Below are positions 46,214 to 54,322 of a stretch of 64,000 nt of DNA, piece by piece (position 1 is the stretch's first letter; every line of letters starts with the position of its first letter). A program made the translations under genes and the position numbers. The notes beneath the pieces are model-generated. The model saw only the letters and a program-made list of their open reading frames with translations, searched no databases and had not been told where the DNA came from. This stretch comes from WHSW01 sp963705955 (GTDB taxonomy: Bacteria > Actinomycetota > Thermoleophilia > Solirubrobacterales > 70-9). Where the stretch lies: assembly GCA_963705955.1 (NCBI GenBank), contig CAVPLH010000006.1:1240001-1304000 (forward strand), read 5' to 3'.

Positions 46214-47550
46214 TCACGCGGTCGTATTGCCACGGCTGGGACCGTAACCGCTGGGCATCGGGACGGGCTTCTGCGCCTCGGTCGGATCGGCGCTCGGCCA
46301 TGACGGCTGCTCGCGATCGGTCGCCGGCGGAGGCGGCCTCCAGCTCGCCCCGGGATCGCCGCGATCGGAGATCGCCATCGCCTCGGCGACCTCGTCGAGC
46401 GCCTTCAGGTTGTGGCCACTGACCAGGGCATCGCAGTAGGGCAGCGCCGCGGCCATGCCACCGGCGCCGGGCGAGAAGCCGGGGGCGCTGACCCGCGGGT
46501 TGACCCAGACGATCCTGTGAGCGAGCCGCGCGAGGCGTGCCATCTCGCGGGCGAGCAGCGCCGGGTCCGCGCGCTCCCAGCCGTCGGAGAGGATCACCAC
46601 TACGGCACCGCGCGCCATTCCCCGGCGCCCGTAACGGTCGTTGAAGGTCTGCAACGCCTGCCCGATCCGGGTCCCGCTCGACCAGTCGGGAGCGGCGGCG
46701 GCGGCGCGCTGGATCGCGGCCTCGGGGTTGCGCCCGCCGAGTGCCCGGGTGAGGCGGGTGAGGCGGGTGGCGAAGACGAACGCCTCGGCCGGGGTCCCGC
46801 CCGCGACCGCGCAGCTGAGCAGCTGCAGATAGGCGCGCGCGTAGGGCTCCATCGAGCCCGAGATGTCGCAGAGCAGCACGAGCCGCCGGGGTCGCGTCCG
46901 CCGGCGGCGGCGGGCGAGGCAGATCGGGTCCCCCCCGGTCCGCAGGCTGGCGCGCAGGGTGCGGCGCAGGTCGAGCTGGTCGCCGTGGCGGGCACGGCGC
47001 GCGCGGCGCGATAGGCGGCGTGGCGTCGCCAGCTCGAGGCGCTCCATCAGCCGCCGAAGTTGGGCGAGCTCGTCGGGCTCGAGCGCGGCGAAGCTCTTCT
47101 CCCGAAGGCGCTCCTCGTCGCTGGCGATCGCCAGCGGCAACTCGAGCTCGTGGGCGTCGTCGGCGGCCGGCGCCGAGGAGGTCGCGCTGATCGCGCCCGA
47201 CCCCGCGGAGCCCCGCTCGCGAGGCACCGACCGGGTCCCCCGGGCTCGGCGGCCGGGCGCTCGTCTGCGAGCCGAGCGGCGGCGAGTACGGGATCGCCGC
47301 GGTCCTCGCCGGGCTCGAGGCGGGGATCGAAGAGCGCCGCGAAGACGCGGTCGAACGCCGGCAGCTGGCCCTCCGAGGAGACGAACACCGGCCGGGCGGT
47401 CCAGTAGAGCTCCGCGGTGGTTCGCGGGGCGACGAGCGCCAGCGCCCGCGCGAAGCGCGCCGATCGCTCCGGGGTCACCGGCAGCCCGGCGCCGCGCAGC
47501 CGCTGGCCGAGCGCCGTCACCAGCGCCGGCAGGTCGAGCAACTCGATCAC
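46214..47550 (-). CDS. coxE: VWA-domain protein CoxE (apparent frameshift)
   Basis: About 445 codons, normal for CoxE. The N-terminus (IELLDLPALVTALGQRLRGA then GLPVTPERSARFARAL) is in one frame to about 47235. The rest continues from a GTG at 47227 in another frame, near a run of C. The VWA domain has the MIDAS motif CDISGSMEPYARAYL, a threonine in SSGTRIGQAL and ILSDGWERADP. CoxE partners with CoxD in inserting S and Cu at the CoxL active site. It lies 46 bases after coxL. Confidence 0.88.
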
Positions 47551-47596
47551 CTCGGTCCCCGATCCACTCCGGGCTTCGGAGCGCGAGGGCCGCCGA

Positions 47597-49966
47597 TCAT
47601 TGTGGCGGCTCGGCCCGGCCCTGCATCGCCGCCCACACCCGTGCCGGGTTCAGCGGCATGTCGATGTGGGCCACCCCGTGGGACTGATAGAGGGCGTCGC
47701 AGACCGCGTTGACGATCGCGGGCGGTGAGCCGTTGGTCGCCGACTCGCCGACGCCCTTGGCGCCGATCGGGTGGTGCGGGCACGGCGTCACGGTCGCGCC
47801 GAGCTCCCAGTCGGGGCACTCGAGCGCGGTCGGGATCAGGTAGTCCATCATCGACCCGTTGAGGCAGTTGCCCTGGTCGTCGAAGGTGATCACCTCCATC
47901 AGCGCGATCCCGACGCCCTCGGTGAGGCCACCCATGATCTGGCCGTCGACGATCATCGGGTTGATGCGCACGCCGCAGTCGTCGACGGCGATGAACCGGC
48001 GGACCTTGACCTCGGCGGTGCCCGGGTCGACGTCGACGACGGCGATGTAGGCCCCGCACGGGTAGGTGAGATTCGGCGGGTCGTAGACGGACTGGCCGTC
48101 GAGGCCGCCCTCGAGGCCCTCGGGCAGCGGGGTGGGGCCGTACGCCGCCTCGGCGATCTCGTCGATCGTCGCGCCCTTCTCGGGGTCGCCCTTCACCGAC
48201 CAGCGGCCCTTCTCCCAGACGAGGTCCTCGGGCGATGTCTCCAGCATCCCGGCCGCGATCAGCCGCGCCTTGTCGCGCACCCTGCGGGCCGCGACGGCGG
48301 CTGCGGCGCCGGAGACCGGGGTCGAGCGGCTGCCGTAGGTGCCGAGGCCGAACGGCGTCCGATCCGTGTCGCCGTGGCGAACCTGGATGTCGTCGGGGGA
48401 GATGCCGAGCTCCTCGGCGACGATCTGGGCGTAGGTCGTCTCGTGTCCCTGACCCTGGGTCTGGCAGCTGATGCTGAGCACCGCCTTGCCCGACGCGTGC
48501 ACGCGAAGGTCGGCGCCGTCCGCCATCCCGAGCCCGAGGATGTCCATGTGGCGTCTCGGCCCGGCGCCGACGACCTCGGTGAAGAACGCGACGCCGATGC
48601 CCATCAGCTCGCCGTTCGCACGCTTCTCGGCCTGCTCGCGGCGCAGGTCGTCGTAGCCGGCGATCCTCATCGCCTCGCGCATCGTCTTCTCGTACTCGCC
48701 GGAGTCGTACGTCCAGCCGGTCTTGTTCTCGTAGGGGAATTGCTCCGGGCGGATGAAGCTCTTCATCCGAAGCTCGACCGGGTCGACGTCCATCTCGAGC
48801 GCGAGCTCCCCGACCAGCCGCTCGACCAGGTAGATCGCCTCGGTGACCCGGAACGAACAGCGGTACGCGACGCCGCCGGGCGCCTTGTTCGTGTACACCG
48901 CCTTGACGCTGCAATGGGCGGCCTCGAGGTCGTAGGAGCCGGCGAAGATGTGGAAGAAGCCGGCCGGGAACTTCGAGGGCTGCGCGGTGCTGTCGAAGGC
49001 GCCGTGATCGGCGATCACGTCGACGCGGACGCCGGTGATCTTGCCGTCCTTGGCGCAGATCTGGCCGCTCATCACGTAGTCGCGCGCGAACCCGGTGGAC
49101 ATCAGGTTCTCCGAGCGGTCCTCGACCCATTTGACGGGCCGCCCGGAGACGATCGAGCCGACGATCGCGCAGACGTAGCCGGGATAGACCGGGACCTTGT
49201 TGCCGAAGCCGCCCCCGATGTCGTTGGTCATGATCCGGATCATGTGCTCGGGCAGCCCGGCGACCTGGGCGTAGACCGTGCGGTGTGCGTTCGGCGCCTG
49301 GTTGCCGTTGTAGATGTCGAGCTGACCCGTCTCCGGGTCCATGTCGGCGATCATCCCGCAGGTCTCGAGCGGCGCGGGATGACAACGCGGGTAGATCATC
49401 TCCCGGGTCACGACCGTGTCGGCCTCGGCGAAGACGCGGTCGGCTTCCTCGGCGTCGCCGGCCTCCCAGGTGGGGCTGGCCAGGTTGTCGGTCTGGCCGG
49501 GCTTCTCGTCGCGGATCAGCGGCGCGTCAGAGTCGAGCGCCTTGCGGGCGTTGACGACGGCGGGCAGCGGCTCGTATTCGACGTCGATCAAGGGCAGCGC
49601 GTCGCGCGCCGAGTAGCGGTCCTCGGCGACGACGAAGGCCACCTCCTGGCCCTGGAACCTGACCTTGTCGCCGGCGAGTACGGCCTGCGAGTCGTAGGAG
49701 ATCGTCGGCATCCACGCCAGGCCGAGGGTCTCGAGGTCCTTGGCCGTGATCACCCTGAGCACCTTCGGGTGGGCGAGCGCCGCGGAGGTGTCGATCGAGA
49801 CGATCCTCGCGTGCGCATAGGGGCTGCGGAGCACGGCGCCGTGGAGCATCCCGGGCAGGACGATGTCGTCGAGGTACTTGCCCTGGCCGCGGATGAAGCG
49901 CGCGTCCTCCTTGCGCTTCATGCTGCCGTAGCCGATCGGCGTTTCCTTGCTCGCGGTCGTGGCCAT
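47597..49966 (-). CDS. coxL: Aerobic carbon monoxide dehydrogenase large subunit, form I
   Basis: A 789-residue molybdenum subunit that oxidises CO to CO2. The form I active-site loop AYRCSFR is present with Cys370, the residue that binds the Cu-S-Mo centre. Cofactor-binding segments include GGGFGNKVPVYPGY, QTQGQGHETTYAQI and the base-catalyst glutamate in GAKGVGESATNG. This motif separates true CO dehydrogenases from form II homologues (AYRGAGR). ATG at 49966, 2 bases after coxS. Order M-S-L. Confidence 0.97.
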   Translation of the reverse strand: MATTASKETPIGYGSMKRKEDARFIRGQGKYLDDIVLPGMLHGAVLRSPYAHARIVSIDTSAALAHPKVLRVITAKDLETLGLAWMPTISYDSQAVLAGDKVRFQGQEVAFVVAEDRYSARDALPLIDVEYEPLPAVVNARKALDSDAPLIRDEKPGQTDNLASPTWEAGDAEEADRVFAEADTVVTREMIYPRCHPAPLETCGMIADMDPETGQLDIYNGNQAPNAHRTVYAQVAGLPEHMIRIMTNDIGGGFGNKVPVYPGYVCAIVGSIVSGRPVKWVEDRSENLMSTGFARDYVMSGQICAKDGKITGVRVDVIADHGAFDSTAQPSKFPAGFFHIFAGSYDLEAAHCSVKAVYTNKAPGGVAYRCSFRVTEAIYLVERLVGELALEMDVDPVELRMKSFIRPEQFPYENKTGWTYDSGEYEKTMREAMRIAGYDDLRREQAEKRANGELMGIGVAFFTEVVGAGPRRHMDILGLGMADGADLRVHASGKAVLSISCQTQGQGHETTYAQIVAEELGISPDDIQVRHGDTDRTPFGLGTYGSRSTPVSGAAAAVAARRVRDKARLIAAGMLETSPEDLVWEKGRWSVKGDPEKGATIDEIAEAAYGPTPLPEGLEGGLDGQSVYDPPNLTYPCGAYIAVVDVDPGTAEVKVRRFIAVDDCGVRINPMIVDGQIMGGLTEGVGIALMEVITFDDQGNCLNGSMMDYLIPTALECPDWELGATVTPCPHHPIGAKGVGESATNGSPPAIVNAVCDALYQSHGVAHIDMPLNPARVWAAMQGRAEPPQ

Positions 49967-49968
49967 TC

Positions 49969-50448
49969 TCAGCTCCTTGGCGATTCGGCGGCCTCGTGCT
50001 CAGCCGCCCAGCGGACTGCTCTGACGATGTTCGAGTAGCCGGTGCAGCGGCAGATCGCACCCGAGATCGCCGTCCGGATCTCCGCCTCGGTGGGGTCCGG
50101 GTTGGCGTCGAGCAGGGCGCGCGCAGTCATGATCATTCCCGGCGTGCAGAACCCGCATTGCAGGCCGTGCTCCTCGTGGAATCCCTGCTGCACGGGGTCG
50201 AGCACGCCGTCGACCTCGAGCGCCTCGATCGTCCGGATCTCGTGGCCTTCGGCCATCGCGGCGAGGATCGTGCACGACTTGACCGGGCGGCCGTCCATCT
50301 GCACCACGCAGGCACCGCAGTTCGAGGTGTCGCAGCCCCAATGCGTTCCGGTGAGGCCCGGCGTGTCGCGCAGGAAGTGGACGAGCAGCAGCGCCGGCTC
50401 GATCTCGCGGGTGATCGGCCGGCCGTTGACGCTGATCGTCACTTCCAT
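49969..50448 (-). CDS. coxS: CO dehydrogenase small subunit, two [2Fe-2S] clusters
   Basis: A 159-residue iron-sulfur protein. The plant-type cluster ligands are GCDTSNCGACVV and the Cys of VKSCTIL. The second cluster uses LQCGFCTPGMIM and AICRCTGYSNIV. It passes electrons from CoxL to the CoxM flavin. The ATG follows the coxM TGA directly. Confidence 0.97.
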   Translation of the reverse strand: MEVTISVNGRPITREIEPALLLVHFLRDTPGLTGTHWGCDTSNCGACVVQMDGRPVKSCTILAAMAEGHEIRTIEALEVDGVLDPVQQGFHEEHGLQCGFCTPGMIMTARALLDANPDPTEAEIRTAISGAICRCTGYSNIVRAVRWAAEHEAAESPRS

Positions 50449-51324
50449 TCAGACCTCCGGGTGTCGGGCGCGTTCTGCGGCCCGTCTCAGCGCCCGGCGG
50501 GTGAGCTCGCCGGCGAGGTGGCGCTTGTAGTCGACCGGCCCGCGCCCGTCGGCGCTCGGCGAGCAGTCCTCGGAGGCGATCGCGCCGGCCTCGGCGAACA
50601 GGTCCTCCGACGGCGCCTTGCCGCGCAGCAGCTCCTCGGCCCGGGTGGCGTGGATCGTCGTCAGGCCGACCGCGCTCAGCGCGAGGCCCGCGTCGGCGAT
50701 CGTGCCGGCGTCGATCCAGAGCGCCGCCGACACCGCGACGATCGCCCAGTCGCCGGCGCGGCGCTCGACCTTCTCGTGCGCGCTGCCGGCGCCGGCCCGC
50801 AGCGGAACGCGAATCTCGACCAGGAACTCGGCGTCCTCGATCGCCGTCTGGTACGGACCGACGTGGAAGTCCTCCATCGAGACGACCCGCTCGCCGCCGG
50901 AGCCCGCGATCACGACCTGCGACTTGAGCGCCGAGCAGACCGCCGCGAGGTCCTCGGCGGCGTCGGCCTGGGCCAGCGAGCCGCCGATCGTGCCCCGGTT
51001 TCGCACCACCGGATCGGCGATCACCCGCTCGGCGTCGGCGAAGACCGGGACGTGCCGGGCGAGCAGGTCGGACTCGAGCAACTGGTAATGGCGGGTCAGC
51101 GCTCCGATCCGGATCTCGCCGTCCTGCTCGCGGATGTAGGAGAGGTGATCGAGGTCGTTGATGTCGATCAGGCGCTCGGGGTTGGCGAGCCTCAGCTTCA
51201 TCATCGGCAGCAGGCTGTGGCCACCGGCGATCACCCGAGTGTCCGGACCGTGCCTCTCGAGCCGCGCGATCGCGTCATCGACGCTCGTCGCCCGCTCGTA
51301 CTCGATTGGTGCCGGGGTTTGCGT
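50449..51324 (-). CDS. coxM: CO dehydrogenase FAD-binding subunit, apparent ACG start
   Basis: About 291 residues, normal for CoxM. FAD-binding motifs are VIAGGHSLLPMMKLRLANP (the usual AGGQS is AGGHS here) and RGTIGGSLAQADAAED. The expected N-terminus is TPAPIEYERATSVDDAIARL. The codon where Met is expected, two residues before it, is ACG (ACG CAA ACC CCG). It sits 6 bases after a perfect AGGAGG, and no ATG, GTG or TTG lies in frame nearby. Either a rare ACG start or an ATG-to-ACG sequence error or mutation. Confidence 0.93.
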   Translation of the reverse strand, partial: TQTPAPIEYERATSVDDAIARLERHGPDTRVIAGGHSLLPMMKLRLANPERLIDINDLDHLSYIREQDGEIRIGALTRHYQLLESDLLARHVPVFADAERVIADPVVRNRGTIGGSLAQADAAEDLAAVCSALKSQVVIAGSGGERVVSMEDFHVGPYQTAIEDAEFLVEIRVPLRAGAGSAHEKVERRAGDWAIVAVSAALWIDAGTIADAGLALSAVGLTTIHATRAEELLRGKAPSEDLFAEAGAIASEDCSPSADGRGPVDYKRHLAGELTRRALRRAAERARHPEV

Positions 51325-51330
51325 GGCTCT

Positions 51331-51336
51331 CCTCCT
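51331..51336 (-). promoter_or_regulatory. Ribosome binding site that fixes the coxM start
   Basis: AGGAGG on the minus strand (plus-strand cctcct), 6 bases before the ACG at 51324. It is the only strong Shine-Dalgarno in the 70 bases between the previous stop and coxM. Confidence 0.7.
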
Positions 51337-51394
51337 GCTGGAACTCTTACCAGATCGCCGGCGGGGGCTTTCGACGGCGAATCGACCGCCGCAG

Positions 51395-52000
51395 CTACTC
51401 GGTGGGCGCCGCCCCGCCCGCGGACTCCTCGTCCGCGTCGCGCTCGGGGTAGACCGCCGGGGCGCCGGTTCCGATCGTCGGTGAGCGCGGCCTCGACCGC
51501 ATCTCGGCGTCCGGGCCCGCGGGATTCGAGTACAGCGCCCGCGCCGCGGCACTCGAGTACGCCGCGTCTCTGAGCGCGACCCCGGACTCGGCCCCGGCGC
51601 CGAGCGGGCTCTCGCGTCCGAGTCGCGCCAGCTGGACGGCGCCCCGCGTGTAGACGTCGTCGATGTTCTTGACGGTTCCCGGACGGCCCTGGCGGTCGAG
51701 CATCGCGGCGCCGGCGCCGGGGAACACCGACTCGACCAAGCCGGGGCCGTCGTCCGGCCCGGCCTTCTTCAGCAGCAGGCCCTCGAGCAGCTCGGTTCCG
51801 GCCGAGAGGTCGGTGTTGATCGCCTTCACGACCCCCGCGACCGGCTCGGTCTTGGCGAGGATCTCTCCGACCGCCCCGATCACAACGTCGAGGCCGGAGG
51901 TGATCTTCCTCAGCTCGACGATCACCGAGACGAGGTAGTAGACGAGCGCCAGGATGACGAGGAGGACGGCGAGGATCGTGAATGCGGCCGCGGGTTCCAT
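51395..52000 (-). CDS. Single-span membrane protein, cox cassette member 5
   Basis: A 201-residue protein with one N-terminal span (FTILAVLLVILALVYYLVSV). A helical segment follows (VELRKITSGLDVVIGAVGEI ... VVKAINTDLSAGTELLEGLL), then a low-complexity acidic tail. The helix resembles that of member 3, with the shared pattern of an ELR/EIRR start and AIN/NIN near its end. ATG at 52000, 3 bases after member 4. Last of five small membrane genes before coxM. No known family recognised. Confidence 0.8.
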   Translation of the reverse strand: MEPAAAFTILAVLLVILALVYYLVSVIVELRKITSGLDVVIGAVGEILAKTEPVAGVVKAINTDLSAGTELLEGLLLKKAGPDDGPGLVESVFPGAGAAMLDRQGRPGTVKNIDDVYTRGAVQLARLGRESPLGAGAESGVALRDAAYSSAAARALYSNPAGPDAEMRSRPRSPTIGTGAPAVYPERDADEESAGGAAPTE

Positions 52001-52003
52001 CGC

Positions 52004-52267
52004 TCACCGATCGGCGTCGTCGAGGATCACGTCGAGCGACCCGCCGTAGTTGGCGACCACGCCGACCGTCTGGTTCACCTGGGTCCGGGTCGTGAGCAGC
52101 AGCTCGACCGCGTCGAGGTCCTCCGACGCGGCCTCCGCCTGCCGCCGAACGGACTCGACCGCGTCGGTGGTGCGGCGGGCGGCGCCAAGGACGCCGTGGA
52201 GAAGGATGATCACGACCGGGACGATCACCACCAGCAGGACGATGTTCCCGATCCACCAGAGGGTCAT
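52004..52267 (-). CDS. Single-span membrane protein, cox cassette member 4
   Basis: An 87-residue protein. The span is IVLLVVIVPVVIILLHGVLG. The soluble part is a predicted helix (DAVESVRRQAEAASEDLDAV) ending in NYGGSLDVILDDADR. Its ATG overlaps the stop of member 3 (ATGA). Family unknown. Confidence 0.8.
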   Translation of the reverse strand: MTLWWIGNIVLLVVIVPVVIILLHGVLGAARRTTDAVESVRRQAEAASEDLDAVELLLTTRTQVNQTVGVVANYGGSLDVILDDADR

Positions 52268-52542
52268 CGCTTCCTCGCATGAGCCGCGACGATCGCCGCC
52301 TTTTCGGCGACGCCCGGCATCAGGCCGATGATCCTCGCGAAGGCGTCGTTGATGTTCTGCACCGCCGGCCTCAGCGGTCGGAGATGCTCGGACTCGACCG
52401 TGGCCAGCGCCGACCCGAGCGTCTCGAGCCCGTCCGCGATCGCGTTCAGGCGCCGGCGGATCTCGATCAGGGCCAGCGCGAGGACGACGACCAGGACGAC
52501 GGCCTCGGCGACGCTCAACGCGATCAGTAACGAGGTGCTCAT
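52264..52542 (-). CDS. Single-span membrane protein, cox cassette member 3
   Basis: A 92-residue protein. The span is LIALSVAEAVVLVVVLALAL. The helical soluble part is IRRRLNAIADGLETLGSALA then LRPLRPAVQNINDAFARIIG. The start ATG 52542 overlaps the stop of member 2 (ATGA). Related in pattern to member 5. Confidence 0.8.
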   Translation of the reverse strand: MSTSLLIALSVAEAVVLVVVLALALIEIRRRLNAIADGLETLGSALATVESEHLRPLRPAVQNINDAFARIIGLMPGVAEKAAIVAAHARKR

Positions 52543-52844
52543 TCCGCTTCCTTCGCGTAGCCCTGCGAGAGCGCGTTCATGTAGGCGTCCTGGACGACGC
52601 CCTCCGCCGCGATCTGATCCAGCACCGGCGTCGTCGCCTCGAGCTGCGGGATGTTCGCCGTGTTCTCGGCCACCTTGCCGGCGTTCTCGAGCAGGCCGTC
52701 GACGCTCGTCTCGATGCTCCTCAGATAGCGCAGCAGCAGGAGCAGCATGCCGGCCACCGCCAGGGCGACGACGAGGCCGAGGGCGAGCGAGACGTACCAG
52801 AGGGTGCGCTCGGAATCCGCCAGCGCGACGACGAGCGCGCTCAT
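52539..52844 (-). CDS. Single-span membrane protein, cox cassette member 2
   Basis: A 101-residue protein. The span is LALGLVVALAVAGMLLLLLR. The soluble part is IETSVDGLLENAGKVAENTA then NIPQLEATTPVLDQIAAEGV, ending with YMNALSQGYAKEAE. Its ATG overlaps the stop of member 1 (ATGA). Family unknown. Confidence 0.8.
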   Translation of the reverse strand: MSALVVALADSERTLWYVSLALGLVVALAVAGMLLLLLRYLRSIETSVDGLLENAGKVAENTANIPQLEATTPVLDQIAAEGVVQDAYMNALSQGYAKEAE

Positions 52845-53107
52845 CGCCCGACCGCCGCCTTCCTGACGGCCCTCGCGGACTGGAGGATCCTGACGCCCGA
52901 CCCGTTGATCTGGCTGATCCCGTTGAGCTCGTCGGTCTGGGCACGGAGCGTGTCGATCGCCCCGACCGCCGTTCGAGCCTGCCGGTCGATCCTCGCCGCC
53001 AGGACCAGGATCGTGACGACGATGATCACCGCGACGATCACGACGATGACGCCCAGCGACAACCCTATGTACCAAGAGGTCGTGTCCGCGCTGATCAGCA
53101 TCCTCAT
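52841..53107 (-). CDS. Single-span membrane protein, cox cassette member 1
   Basis: An 88-residue protein. A strongly hydrophobic span (GVIVVIVAVIIVVTILVLAA) is followed by a helix, ARIDRQARTAVGAIDTLRAQ then TDELNGISQINGSGVRILQS. First of the five; it starts 60 bases after the coxG stop. Family unknown. Confidence 0.8.
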   Translation of the reverse strand: MRMLISADTTSWYIGLSLGVIVVIVAVIIVVTILVLAARIDRQARTAVGAIDTLRAQTDELNGISQINGSGVRILQSARAVRKAAVGR

Positions 53108-53167
53108 CGGTTCCGGTCACCTCCGCCGGCCGCGCGCGCCTGAGACTATCCGGTCCGAGCGCGCGGA

Positions 53168-53606
53168 TCACAACTTGGCGAGGTTCTCCGCGAAGGTCGC
53201 AATCATCCCTTCCGTCACCCCGCCGATCACGCCCTCGCCCATCTGCGCCGCCTTGCCGGTGACGTTGACGTCGGAGTGGATCGTCGCCTCGGTTCCCGAC
53301 GCCGGCCTCGGTCAGCTGCAACTCGACCCTCGCGTCGGCATTGCCCTGCCCGCCGGCCTCCTTCGCCCTCGCGGTCAACACCGCGCGATGGGCCGCATCG
53401 TCCTGCTCGACGATCTCGGCGGGGGCGGTGTAGGTCATCGACATCGACCCGAGCCGGATCTTGACCTCGGCCTTGACGCTCTTCTCGCCCGTGGTCTCGA
53501 GCACCCGCGCGCCGGGGACGCAGGGCACCACTCGCTCGAGGTCGAGAATCGTCTGCCAGACCTCATCGATCGGCTTTTCGACCGAGAACGAATTGTTGAA
53601 CTCCAT
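53168..53606 (-). CDS. coxG: CoxG, SRPBCC-fold CO dehydrogenase partner (apparent frameshift)
   Basis: About 146 codons. The N-terminus MEFNNSFSVEKPIDEVWQTI and DLERVVPCVPGARVLE are characteristic of CoxG. After ELQLTEAG the frame changes near 53302 and continues SGTEATIHSDVNVTGKAAQM ... GMIATFAENLAKL. CoxG proteins bind membrane quinone and/or tether CO dehydrogenase to the membrane. This copy has no C-terminal hydrophobic or amphipathic extension. Strong GGAGGAG upstream of the ATG at 53606. First gene of the minus-strand cox run. Confidence 0.88.
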
Positions 53607-53705
53607 CACGCTCCTCCGTGGGTCAGGGGTGCCGCGGCGTCGGCGCGGACGCCTTCCTCGGGAGCCTCTCCGCCGGCCGCTCCTCGGGGGCGAACAGTCT
53701 GTCAG

Positions 53706-53721
53706 AGCGCCGATCGGCGCT
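53706..53721. promoter_or_regulatory. Perfect 16-bp palindrome between coxG and the YceI gene
   Basis: AGCGCCGATCGGCGCT is its own reverse complement. It sits in the 164-base divergent gap, about 100 bases before the coxG ATG and 50 before the YceI ATG. A TAGGAT (53724-53729), possibly the plus-strand -10, directly follows. It could be a regulator site for the cox operon, or a chance GC palindrome. Confidence 0.45.
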
Positions 53722-53770
53722 GGTAGGATCGCGGCCTTCCGCCTCCCAACCGGAACGTTCGCCGGCGTTC

Positions 53771-54322
53771 ATGCCTCGTGTGATTCAGGCAGGCACCTAC
53801 AAGCTCGGACCCGAGAACGCCACGCTGAGGGTGAAGACGGGTCGAGGCGGGGCAGCGGCGAAGGCGGGGCACGACCTCGTGATCGAGGTCAGCTCGTGGT
53901 CGGCGACGCTGGCGATCGCCGCCGACCCGGATCAGAGCACCCTGGCGCTCGACGCCGAGGCCGGCTCGCTCGAGGTCCAGAGCGGAAGCGGCGGAATCCA
54001 GGAGCTCGGCGAGGACGACAAGCGCGAGATCGAGCGGACGATCGACGACGAGGTGCTGAAGCGCCACCCGATCGAGTTCCGCGCGACCCGCATCGACGCC
54101 GAGCAGGACGGCCGCCTGCGGGTCAGCGGCGACCTGCGGCTGGTCGGCAGGACTGGCCCGGTCGAGTTCGACCTCCGGGTCGGCCCCGACGGAGAGATCA
54201 CGGGTGCGGTCGCCCTGAAGCAGAGCGATTGGCAGATCAAGCCCTACTCGGCGCTGTTCGGGGCGCTCAAGGTCTCCGACGAGGTCGAGGTAGTCGTCGA
54301 GGCCCACCTACCGGAGGGCTGA
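53771..54322 (+). CDS. YceI-family lipocalin-like protein
   Basis: About 183 residues. YceI beta-barrel features: GTYKLGPENATLRVKTGRGG, AKAGHDLVIEVSSWSATLAI, FRATRIDAE and KQSDWQIKPYSALFGALKVS. YceI proteins bind polyisoprenoid lipids; some homologues are secreted, but no signal peptide is visible here. ATG 53771 (MPRVIQAGTY). It is divergent from coxG, and its stop abuts the phhA stop. Confidence 0.85.
   Translation: MPRVIQAGTYKLGPENATLRVKTGRGGAAAKAGHDLVIEVSSWSATLAIAADPDQSTLALDAEAGSLEVQSGSGGIQELGEDDKREIERTIDDEVLKRHPIEFRATRIDAEQDGRLRVSGDLRLVGRTGPVEFDLRVGPDGEITGAVALKQSDWQIKPYSALFGALKVSDEVEVVVEAHLPEG

Noticed and set aside
47227..47550. coxE split as two genuine genes
   Set aside because: Each half lacks part of the CoxE protein and the total length is normal, so a frameshift is simpler.
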